Part shown: positions 21,155-31,464 of the stretch, in pieces | How the letters are laid out: every line of letters starts with the position of its first letter | Position numbering within the stretch: position 1 is the first letter of the stretch | Origin: Sordaria brevicollis | Taxonomy: Eukaryota > Ascomycota > Sordariomycetes > Sordariales > Sordariaceae | DNA length: 64,000 bases | NCBI GenBank assembly: GCA_033439795.1 | Contig: JAUTDP010000005.1 | Span: 3,315,001-3,379,000, forward strand | Direction of reading: 5' to 3' | Position numbers and translations under genes: made by a program | Notes under the pieces: model-generated | Database searches by the model: none | Told to the model about the DNA's origin: nothing | What the model saw: only the letters and a program-made list of their open reading frames with translations

Positions 21155-23876
21155 CTACCCCCTAATAGCTGTCGCAGCATGAGCTTCCGCGCCACCATAG
21201 TTATAGTTGTTTGTGTAGAACGGGAAACGATCGGCATAAGACATGGTGCTGTGGTGATATGGGTACTCGTTCGACGACGTACCAGTAGAGTTCGATCCGT
21301 AGCTGGGTCCGGTTCCGTAGCCAGATCCGAAGCTGTTAGTGCCAGGGCCACCGGTGCGTGACCCGTTGTTGCCAGAGGGGTTGCCACTGTTGTTGTTGGT
21401 CTGCGACTGGAAGCCCATCTTGAGAGGACTTTCAGCAGGCGACCCCCCACCATAGCTCATGAAACTTCCATGAGAGAAATAAGGGTTGGGATCCCTCGGG
21501 TGCAGCGAGTGATGCTGCGCCGTGGAACCCATACCGTAAAAGTTGTTGTGCACCGGGCTTCCCTCGTAGCTCGAGTTGTTGGAGCTGCTGTTGCTAGCAA
21601 GCTGGGGAAGGTCGGCGGCACTATCGAAGCGACCGTTGCGCAGGCTGCCATCCTTGATCTGAGGGCTGGTCTGCTTGGTGGATCCAAACTGTTTGTCATA
21701 AATGTTAATGACCGTTTTACCGAGAGATGTGGGGGGCCTTGAGGCTTGTCAAATGCTATCAACCAGATACCCGGGGAAGAGGACAACTTACGAAGCAGTA
21801 CTTGTTGACGAGCTCCTCATACGAGGACGAAGCAATGCTGCCAGTGGTGGACACACCGGGGATGTTGAGAGTCGGCTTGGCCGTAGAAGCGGCGGGCGCG
21901 CGGGTGGAAGCCGCAGGAGCAGCGGTAGCAGCAGGTGCCGGTGCCGGTGCCGGTGCGGAAGCCTTCTTAGGGGCAACCGCAGGGGCAGGAGCAGGAGCAG
22001 CAGCTGCGGGAGTAGTCAAGGTAGGGTGCGCCTTACGCTGCATGGAAGAGTTGGCGGCAGCAGGCTTCCTGGAGGACTTCATGTAAAGACCATCATCCTT
22101 CTTGAAACCGTTGTCCTTGGCAGTCTGGATGGCGGTGGCAAGGGAGGCGCCAAAGTCGTAGCGGTTGGCAAAGGCCTGGCCGCTAGGGGCAGACAGACGG
22201 CTCGGCAAGTTATCGCTGGGAATGCTGGTGGTGCTCTTAACACCACGCAGGCGAAGGCCAGAGGGAAGCGAGTCGTCGCCAAGGTAGTCATCGAGGGAGG
22301 TGTCGAAGCTGAGCTTGCTCTTGCCACCAAAGTCGTCCGCGCCGATGGGAGCGAACTTGGGCTTTGGTGCCGCCGACGACTGGTTAGGCCGACGGTTGCT
22401 CTTGGGCAGGCCGTTAGCGGGACGAGAAGCAGCGCCGATAACACCCTTCTTGCCGTTCATGGGGAGAGCCTTCTTGCGGAAGTCAATCTGGAAGTTGATG
22501 CCGTTGTTGCTGTCCCAGTGCTCCTGGCCGTTGACGTTGTACCGGATGCAGAAGTAGAGCGTCTTGGACTCGAGGTTGGCCATGTCGGAGAGCTTGATGG
22601 TGAAGTTGAAGCGGTCCTGTCCGAGGGGCGAGTCCGCAGGGACGATCTCGCTCATGTACTCGGCAGAGACCTCGGAGGTGGTCTTCCAGTAGTCCAAAGT
22701 AAACCTGCACGTAACACTCTTGTGGAAGGCGAGGTTGACCACGGCTACCGACCCTATCAAGCACTTTTGGTCGCTGGATAGCCAAACGCGTTCCAGACGG
22801 ACAGGCAGCGACCGGCGAGCAGGGGTATCGGCGGGGAAGTTGGACTGGACGAGCTCCCACTCGAAGGGAGGCTGACGGGCTGATGTTGACTGGTCGTTCC
22901 CGTTGAAGGGGTACTCGGTGTCGCTATCGTAGTTATCGACCGGCGATGAGCCAGCACTAACGGCCAACGGACGGTCGACCTGCAAGAAATGGCGAACGTG
23001 TTCGAGGTGCGAGTCAAAGTGGACAGCCTTGAAAGTGGGGGTTCCAGGCATACTGGAGGGTCGTCGTCGCGATGGGGGTCGCAGCGCGGGACGGACGAGC
23101 TCACCCGACTTCTTGCGTACCATGGGGGGCTTTCTTTGCCGCTCCTCGTCAGTGTCCTCTTCAGATGCTGTGAGTGAGCTTCCCATGGACTTGCTAAGGA
23201 CGATGTGAGACTCGGTGGCGGATCGGGCGTGGGAGAATCGGCGGCTGTTGTTGGTTCCGTTGGCTTGTTCCTGCTTTTGCTGCATGTCGGCAATGGCCTT
23301 GGCCTGCGAGGGCAGTACTAGCAAGTCACCGGCGTCGGGCTTGACCTTGTCCTTCTTCTCGACAATGACGGGTTCGGGGGCATCTGTGCGGTTGTTGGGG
23401 GAGCACGAGCGGTGGACGGGGATCTGGCTGATGGCGTCCTTGAGCTCCTTGAGGTTCTCGATGGTGCGGCCACGCTGTGATTCCTCCTTTTTGATTTCCA
23501 GCTGACTGGCACCCTCGTCTTCACTAGCCGAGTCGGGCGGGGAGATGACGGCGCCGGCGGGCATGCCTGGTCGTTCGCCCGTTATTGGTGGGGGCGACTG
23601 GCGGACGATGCTGTTGAGAGCCATGGTCTTGAGATCTTCTACCGTCGCTGATGGGGACAACTCGTTGTTGAAGTGTTGGGGTGCCGGGGCCGAAGGGGTT
23701 CGTCGGTGCTTCATGAGATACGAGGCGGATCGGGGGAGATTGGGCTTGGTTGATGATGTGGGAGACATGGGGCCGCCGCCATTGTGTGGTTGGTGAATCG
23801 AAGGTCTCCGGCTCTGGCTGGGAGAGGAGGGTGCCGACGAAGCCGGAGACCTGTGGGAGGGTGGTGTGTAAGGCAT
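21155..23876 (-). CDS. Protein phosphatase 1 regulatory subunit with CBM21 glycogen-binding domain, two exons
   Basis: The exons are 23876-21792 and 21688-21155, giving 872 residues. Members of this group (yeast Gac1/Pig1, animal PPP1R3) bring PP1 to glycogen and so activate glycogen synthase. A long Ser/Pro-rich disordered N-terminus contains a RVxF-type PP1 docking motif, KAVHF (283-287), followed by DSHLEHVRHFL as in Gac1. The CBM21 domain covers about 340-467, from WELVQSNF through the signature HWDSNNGINF (453-462). Next come a low-complexity Ala/Pro tract (about 620-670) and a conserved-looking SSYEELVNKYCF-FGS at the exon junction. The last 177 residues are Asn/Gly/Ser/Tyr-rich and disordered. 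The ATG context is GAAAGAATGCC. A splice acceptor with branch site in the leader (near 24214) suggests a leader intron. The protein is probably cytosolic. Confidence 0.9.
21689..21791 (-). other. Intron of the PP1 regulatory-subunit gene
   Basis: On the minus strand the donor GTAAGT follows AAGTACTGCTTC. The acceptor AAACAG precedes TTTGGATCC, with ATTAAC as a plausible branch site 16-20 bases before it. The intron is 103 nt and phase 0. The product reads KYCF-FGSTKQ across the junction. Another acceptor cannot be excluded, but the downstream frame is open only in this phase. Confidence 0.75.
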
Positions 23877-26800
23877 TCTTTCTCTCCCGCGATGGTGTGT
23901 GGTCGTGGGGGAGGAGAGTACCGGGTGGAGGTGGAGATGGAGATGTCGTCGTCGAGTCGATCGAAGACGATGGAAGCGAGAGTGGTGGTTGTTGTCGGAG
24001 GTAAGAATACCTAAGAGTGGTAGTAGAGCGAATGAGGGGCGAGGATATTCGGGAGTCGGGCCTAGTACATGGAGGTGTGAAATGTACTGTAGGAGGGGGA
24101 GGCGGCCTCGACGACGGGTTTGGTTGTTTTCTTTGTTGTTGTTGACCGGGTGTCGGCGGTGGTGGTGTCAAAGAAGTCTCTCCAAGTATTCCCACTCTTA
24201 ATTGAAGGGGAAGCTGTGGGTGATGGTGAATAATTGTTAGCGGTTGCCCGTTTTGAGACTGCTGTTGTCTGTTTTTCAATCTGGTGTCTATTTTGGATGG
24301 AACTGGTTGTAAAATCTAGGGTATCATGGTTGTCGCTGGAAAATGCAAAAAAAGCGGAATTGAATGAGACGAGGAAGAAAGAAGAAGGAAAGGGTTGGTG
24401 GAGAGATGATGATTTGTCAATGACGGAGGGAGGTGATGAGGGGGGGAGGAGAGAAAGAGTGCAAGTCAAAGTCTTTTTAGAGCCGAATGTTCTGTCAATC
24501 AGGGCAGAGTGGGCAGAGTGGGCAGTGGGTGGGAACACCCATGGCATGGCAGCGGAGGGCACATGGAATGTAGCTCCGGGCCGGGGTTGCTCTGGGTGGA
24601 GAGGGGCAGGAATGGAATGCACTCGCTGAATGCAATGCCCGCCCGGAAATGCACCGCTTGAGTTCGGTTGCTGTCATCCACTGAGGTGCCACTGCCTGTG
24701 TGTACAGGTGCAGTGTGTTCAGTCTGACTCTTGAGACTTTTTGGTGCAGTGCCGCTAGCGGGATGGCTTCCACTTGATTGCGTGTGGGATTGGACTTGGC
24801 GGGCAAAGCCTGAAGAATGGCTCAAAGGCCGCCCGCGCTGTCATTGCCCGAATTGATTGATCCCGGAACACACAATGATATGATGCCCAGGACCCAGGAT
24901 TTTCCAGCAGCAGCAACAGCGATCCAGGCAGTGGATACAGCGACCTCGGGAACAGGGCAGGGCAGCGACCACTGTAAGCTGCAGGGGGTTGGTGGGGAAC
25001 GGGTTCTGATAGCGGGTCGTGTCGGGGCGGGTCCACCACTATTGAGGTTTCCATCCCCGCCGTCTGCTCAACCACACCACAGCACACAGGGCAGCTTGTA
25101 GCCCAGCAACGAGGCACGACCTGACCATCACGACAACCGCATGCAATGCAGGGCTGGGCGTGGTTGCTGATGAGACGGTTGCTGCTGGGCTGTGACAGAA
25201 TTGATGCCCGTGGGTGAGGGAATTGCGAAACTGTTGTTGTGGTGAAGACGGGATGAAGAGATAACAGAAGTGGAGCCTCCTTCTCTCTTGGTGCTTGGTG
25301 GTGGTGAGTGGTGGTGCTGTGGCAAATCCATCCAATGTCTGAGGTGCGTGTGTGGTGGAAGGATTGAACCTCCAAAAAGACGGAGATAGGCGAACTGAGT
25401 GACTGTTGCTGTTGTAGGCGTGGGTGCGTTGTGCCATGGTGGTTGGCTGCTTTCCATTTTTCTTGTCGGGTTCTCGTCCCCAACCAAGTGTTTCCCCATG
25501 TTAGGAGTCAAGGGTTGGGAATGGTGGCCCATGCATGCATTGAGGCAGCGGTGCAGTAACAGCTGGGCTCCAGACTATCAACCAAGACAATCCCGTCGGG
25601 TGCAAGTGCAGGCAGTGAGTGAAAAAGAGTGGCAGTGGCAGTGAGTGCAGTGAGCAGGGTAAGCGATTGGTGGGTGCACAACCACCTAGGGGGGGCAAGA
25701 ACTGAACCGGAAATGCTGATTCGCCGAAACTTGCCCTGTGCAGTGAGTGGTGAGAGGGCCAGCCAGGGCAGCAGCCAGGCGAGTCGCACCCGCTCTCCAG
25801 TCCTCTTTTTTTTTCCTTCCTCCGTTCCATGTTCCATTTGCGTGAAAGAAAAGGAAAAAAAAGGAAAAAGGTGTGTGTCCACTTACTTGATGTAGCCGCA
25901 CGGCTTGGCGGTAAGCCGTCGTATCCAAGATGATCCAACAACGGAACGGGATGGATGTCCAAAGACCGGTTTCAAAAAAAAGTCAAAAAGATGACAAGAA
26001 TTTGCAAGAAAAAAAAAAGAGGTCAAAAAAGACAAACCACGGCAATATTCCAGCAACGGGGTTTGTTGATTTGACTTTTTTTTTTCTCTGCAAAGAAATG
26101 TCAACTCTTTTTGGGGTCGGGAATCGCACTCGGTCTACCAGAGAATCGAATGTCGTGGTTGTTGATGATGTCGATCGATGATGGATGATGGAAGGCGGAT
26201 GGGATGGTTTGTTGTTGCTTATCAGTCGATCGGAACCGGCGGACAAAGGAGGATGGATGTGAAGGACGATGATGAAGTGATATGGAGTGATTGATGGCGA
26301 AAGAGACGGGATTCCGGGGGCCCCAAGATGGTAGGCGGTGAAGAACCAAGCTCCTTGTCGACGAGACGGGGGGTGGGTGTATGTCGCTGATGGAAGGGGG
26401 TTTGTCGATTGTGTTTCGATATCGCTTAATGTCGACCCTTTCAACTTGACGCTGCTCCTTTCCAAGCTCTTGTTTCCTTCTCAAGACAATGCAATGACTC
26501 GTTCTTTTTTGAATGCTTTTTTTTCTTCAAAATGCCCTCCAGTGCAAATGCTGAATGCTGCCTGATGCTGATGATATGCTGATGTGTCGATGGAATGTCG
26601 ATTTCCTTTCCTTGAAGCTTTGAAAGATGTCGGATGCTTCTTCTTCTCACACAATGGGCCAACCTCGGGGACGGGAGGAGGAGGAATGGATGGATGAATG
26701 GATGGATGGATAGGGGGAGGAAGGGAAGGAACCAGATCAAAATCAATGGTATCCTTTAAAGGTAAATAAAAAAGTAAACACAACGACGGTGTTGGTTTAC

Positions 26801-28360
26801 AAAGACAAAAGAGAAGGAGAGCGGGAGGCACTTTCGGTGCTAGAGGAAGCGGAGCGGCTGCTGGTTTTGAATCTTGGGCCCTCGAGACGAGAGTCCGTTC
26901 CTCACACTCCAAGGAATGCGACTCTTTCGACTCTCTCTCTCGTCTGTGTCCGTTCCTTGGGAGGAGAACGGTTGGACGACGGGACCAGGACCAGGGGTGG
27001 GAAGCTCAAGCAGCAGCCAGGACGGACATGGACATGGACATGGGCCAGGACCAGGACCAGGACCAGGGGGGAGGGGGTGAGAGACAGAGAGAGGGCGTGT
27101 ATCTTGGTGCTTGGTTCCTCGACAATGGTCTGGTTGAGAGATGCTTGGTGCTGCACCCACTTGTCGTCCACCACACACAACGACCACCACCACCACAGCA
27201 GCAGCACCGTCTTTGAATCCATCTTCTTGGGATAAAAAGGTACCATCGTTTTTTGACGTTTCCAAGTTCCTGTACAGTCAGACACGGTTCTTGTTCGGAC
27301 GGTGTACAGTAGCCGCAACCGCACTCCGTATTGGTCACCGAGACGGAGACAACAGCAAATGGGACCATCAGGACAGTAGCGTAAACCTGAGAATGGCTCC
27401 TCGTTGACGTTGGGTACATCTACCTTATCCCCCTCCGGCTGCATCTGTTGCTGTCCTGTCCGATGTGCTTCATCTCAATGGGCAGCAACGCTGGTTGCTG
27501 TGCCATGTACATACACTCAAGCCCACATACTGCCTTGCTGCTTGCTGTGCTGTGCTGTAGCTGTAGCTGTAGCAGTTGGGCTTGACGCGACGAGACAAGA
27601 CGCGATTTGGAGAGAGCTCACTCCAAGGGAGGGCCTTTTTTTTTTTCTCTTCTAAGAGGCAAGTTAGCACGCCGGAAGCAAAGCACTGAGCGGGCGGGTA
27701 CTGTAGAACCTAGACAGTGTTTGATGGCTGAACAGAGACAAAAACCAACGTCTCCGTCTTTTTCTGGTACATACCTCTAGTGATTCCGTCGAGAACATTG
27801 TCAAGGGAACATGGCACGCAACTGCTTCCGTTACCGTCATCATGGCATGTAGACTACCTAGAGGCATGTACCTCCGTACTTGTACTTGAATTTGACACAC
27901 AGCGATATCTTGGCTGCATCAACCTCGCTTGTACCCACATCGGGTTTAGGTCCATAGTGTAGCTTTTAGTCTCCGGTGGACCCGCCCATAAACGGGTGGA
28001 GCCTCAAGAGAGAGAAGATGTCTCCTTGGAATTCCATTGGTCGATGAAGGGGATTTGGGCCTCGCCTTCCAATACTAAAAGTCCAAAAGTCCAAAAGTGA
28101 AAAAATCACACGGTCGAACCAACTTCCTGGTTGCGATGCGATACGGTGGTGGTGGTACTCCGTGTCAATATTGAAACGGTTGACGGCTGTATAAGATCGT
28201 GTGTAAGTAAGCCCCTCCGTTTTCCAACCCTGTTGACATGTCTCGGTTGACGGACGGTTCTTGTGTCTCCCACCCTCCCACCTTTTTTCAGTTTCTCACC
28301 ACCCACACACACATATTGACTGAATGCACTGTCCGACGGTTCGGGTAGGGTCTCAGTTTT

Positions 28361-28401
<41 letters not shown>

Positions 28402-30861
28402 TGTGAACGTTTTTCGGGTGGTTGACCCTCGAGACAGTCCCTCGAGATCTTCGCTCCGATTTCACCTCCGGAGCCGGCGCCGTGGTTCAAGGTGGCTGTG
28501 ATTGCGAATCTTTTTTCATGCTCTCTCTCACCCCTTGACTTTGGACCATTTGCTGTGATGTGATGTGATGTGATTGAGGCTCACTCGCGGGATGTGGAAT
28601 GCGCAGAAAAAAAAGAAACAGAATAAAAACCCCCATAACAGGCAACCAGGAACTAACGCTTTCATCGAAGCCCGCTCGCTGTCTCATCTTATCTTTCTTT
28701 TTTACTCAACTCTTCTTCTTCTGTCCAAGTTTCCGATCTGATTACCTATCCCTTCGATCTCAGCTCAGCCATCCTTCTAGAAAAAGCTCTTGGGAGCCGC
28801 CCAACAAAGACTTTCGCTTCCCTTCCCGAGACGACACCCAATCTTTCCCGGCACGACAAAGAACCTTCTCAGTTTCGGGTGCCTTGCCGGGTTCTGTTCC
28901 TGTTCCTCATCGACATCCCTCATCGACATGCCAAAGTCTCTCATCGAACTTCTCGCCGAGTCCTCCCTTCGCCATCACCGACGTGGGACCATCACTGCAT
29001 CTGCAACGCGTAGGACTTTTGACTGTTGACAACAGGAAGTGAGAATTCAGGCATAGACCTTGAAACACTTCGACACATCAGATCTGAGACATTCGAAGAA
29101 CCCCAGCTGTTTGCGATAATCTCTCTCAAGTCTCAACGGTCGCTGTAAGTGCGAAAAGTGGAAGCAAGTCAGTCAGACACCCGGTGAGAAACACGCTGCT
29201 GTGCTACCACAACCGACGCCATTGAACATTTTCCAACCCATCATCAGGCCAGAAGTTCATCATTACTCAATTCCAGAACCTACTCGCTATTGTTGATGAC
29301 ACTAATGAACACACCGTCTCATCCAACAAAAATCTCGACGATATCAAAATTTTCCCTTCTTATATCTTGGCAAAATTCTGACCGACGATATCCCAACTCA
29401 CATTTTTTTCTCTCTCTTCACGACACCCAAATTTAAGGAAGGATGGGGGTCACCGCGGGAGGATTTTCCCTTTCCCCCAAGATGGTGGTGGTGGGCGCGC
29501 AACTCGAAAGTTCTCGACCACCACCCCCTGCCTCCCACCACCAGAAACGGTGCGATTCTCAATCCTGATTGGTTAAAAAGATCATCAGAGCCGCGCGCGC
29601 ACAGTGAGTACCGTACCGACCGGTCCACCCACCGGACACCGGATCAAGAAGGAGCTGCTTGGGAACAGCGCCAGGGAACACTGCAAAAAAAGCGAATGAC
29701 GTCGGCAGGGAAATTGGCTGTTCTCACAGCCAGCATCCCATGCCCTGGCTTCGAGGCTGACAGGCTTGAGGACGACAAGGTGAGGCCGAGAACGGAAAGG
29801 CTTTCTCAACACCATGCCATGAAATTTGGAGACAAACCGTTTGTTTTTGTGTCTTAGACCAGCCCATCTCTTTTGATAAGATGGAATGTTTCCATTTCTT
29901 CTTTCAGCGGCACAATTCAGGCACCTTTTCCAAGAACAACACTTCCAGGCACACCACGCGGAGTTCCAGTTGTTTCTTCCCCCAACCCTTCGATTTAGAC
30001 GCGGCTAGGTAGGTACTTCAGCTTCTGCTTCCGGCACGTTCCTGAATTGAGCCTCTACCTACCTAGGCCTGTCATTTCGACGTGTGGACTAGATAGATGC
30101 ATTAGAGTTTTTTCTATGCGCATTTGACGCTTTCGAGATTCGACATACCTGAGGTGCGCTTGCAGAATGCGAGACGGGCGTTAAAGCGGCCGTCAAGCGT
30201 CAAGCGTCCACCGGCAGCGGCAGGCGTTAAAGCAGCGCTTATGTTACCAGCCATGACATCCTCCTCTTTTCCTCATTCCATCCCTTGTCCCTTGTCTCTT
30301 TTTTCTTATCGCTGCCATCGCATTTCCACAATCCATAACCCACGCGCATGTTTTCCCCTGTCCCAAAATGTTATCCAATTTTGACGAAGCGGAAGAAGAG
30401 GCTTGTCGCTTGTCATCGCCTGTCATCCAGATCCAGGTACAGACAGCCTGGATGTCGGGGACTCCCATGTCATTTCATCCATCGCATCGCATGTCTTTCA
30501 GCTCCATCTATCGCTCCATACAAAACCACGAGGTTTTTTAGGCGAGACAATCAGCCCAGTTCAGCCCAGCACCAGCCGAGAGGGACCAGGCTAGATAAAG
30601 GGCCGGAACCGGGTATTGTACACTCATGACCTTGTTCATCAGTCATCGGCTCATCGAGTTGTCAACCCATCGCTGCAAAGAAACGACGTGAAAAGGATGA
30701 GGCTCTTCAGCAGATGATGGGAACTTTCCATCACGTTATGCACCGTCGGGGGTTTGAACTCACCGGGGTGCCGACTGGATGTTAGACCGGCATTGAATGC
30801 AATGTGAGAAAAGGAACTGCCTTTACCTTACCTTACTTTTACCTCCATCGCATATATCAAC
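23877..30861. other. Long gene-less interval including the PP1-subunit leader
   Basis: The first kilobase or more is the probable 5' leader and promoter of the minus-strand PP1 subunit. On that strand GCTAAC followed by CACCCACAG (ending at 24214) looks like the 3' end of a leader intron. The nearest strong donor, CAA-GTAAGTGG near 25885, would make it about 1.7 kb, unusually long. Beyond this, all open frames are short, overlap on both strands and are rich in Ser/Pro/Arg/His. Simple repeats include GGACCA units near 27045, GCTGTA near 27550 and (TG)19 at 28363. A pyrimidine-rich leader-like stretch followed by a short ATG frame (28928) and a GTAAGTGCG donor (29142) hints at a transcript on the plus strand. 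Confidence 0.45.
28363..28400 (+). repeat. (TG)19 microsatellite
   Basis: Nineteen uninterrupted TG units lie in gene-less DNA. The perfection of the array suggests it is young and length-variable between strains. Confidence 0.97.
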
Positions 30862-31026
30862 GTATGCGTCGCCTCGCCTTGTCTCGCCTCGCCTCGCCTT
30901 GCTTTACCTAACATTACCTTCGAAAGATCAAGCATTGCAATATCTTCGCTCACTGCCAAAAGTTAGACGAACATTAGCATCACATAAGCTCAGAGCTTAT
31001 GTACTGCTACCAATCTCCCACTTAGC
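30862..31026 (+). repeat. Left copy of a diverged direct repeat flanking a MITE
   Basis: The unit starts GTATGCGTCGCCTCGCCTT and runs through a TCGCC/TACCT-rich stretch. It continues through AAGATCAAGCATTGCAATAT, then CATTAGCATCACATAAGCTC, and ends near TCTCCCACTTAGC. The same order of words recurs at 31332-31464. This copy also contains the inverted repeat CATAAGCT-CAG-AGCTTATG. It has diverged from the other copy by substitutions and small gaps. Confidence 0.8.
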
Positions 31027-31049
31027 TCTTTCGCTGTCGCATAGGTATA

Positions 31050-31324
31050 CCGTATAAACTCGCGAACCTGGCAAAACGCTAGCCCTCCTAGTTTGCTGAA
31101 GTCTGCTGAAGTCTGCTGGAAAATTGCCATGGTCCTGCCAACAAGATGCCCAGTCAGCCAGCATATGTCAGCACATGTACCTGTTCAGTTAAGAAAGCTC
31201 GAGGAAATTTACCTAGCAATCTAACTTTACGCACATTTCAACACATAGCGACTAGCCTAATGTTTGTGTAGACTTCAGCAAACCAGAGCCATTAGCGTTT
31301 TGCCAGGTTCGCGAGTTTATACGG
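31050..31324. mobile_element. MITE-like element with long terminal inverted repeats and TA target duplication
   Basis: The 275-bp element is bounded by TA on both sides (31048-31049 and 31325-31326). The first 32 bases, starting CCGTATAAACTCGCGAACCT, are exactly repeated in inverse orientation at the right end. After a diverged 9-base gap the match resumes with GTTTGCTGAAGTCT, so the inverted repeats reach about 55 bases. It has no coding capacity. A TA duplication with long inverted repeats fits a Tc1/mariner-type non-autonomous element. It is not RIP-mutated, although RIP acts elsewhere in this window; RIP normally needs duplications longer than about 400 bp, so its small size explains this. 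Confidence 0.85.
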
Positions 31325-31331
31325 TATCAAG

Positions 31332-31464
31332 GTATGCGTCGCCTCGCCTTACCTTACCTAGAAAAGCTCAAGCAATGCGATATATCCACTCGCTCAGCTT
31401 CACATTGATATGAGCATTAGCACCGCATAAGCTCAGGGCTTATCCCGCTACCCATATCCCACTT
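31332..31464 (+). repeat. Right copy of the direct repeat flanking the MITE
   Basis: It has the same word order as 30862-31026: GTATGCGTCGCCTCGCCTTA, then AAGCTCAAGCAATGCGATAT, then CATTAGCACCGCATAAGCTC, then CCCATATCCCACTT. It is about 30 bases shorter because the TCGCC run is contracted. The two copies bracket the MITE with only a few bases on the right side and about 24 on the left. Confidence 0.8.

Noticed and set aside
21759..22781. Long plus-strand frame opposite the PP1-subunit gene
   Set aside because: It is antisense to exon 1, with Gly/Arg/Val-rich text arising from the Ala/Pro tract of the real gene.
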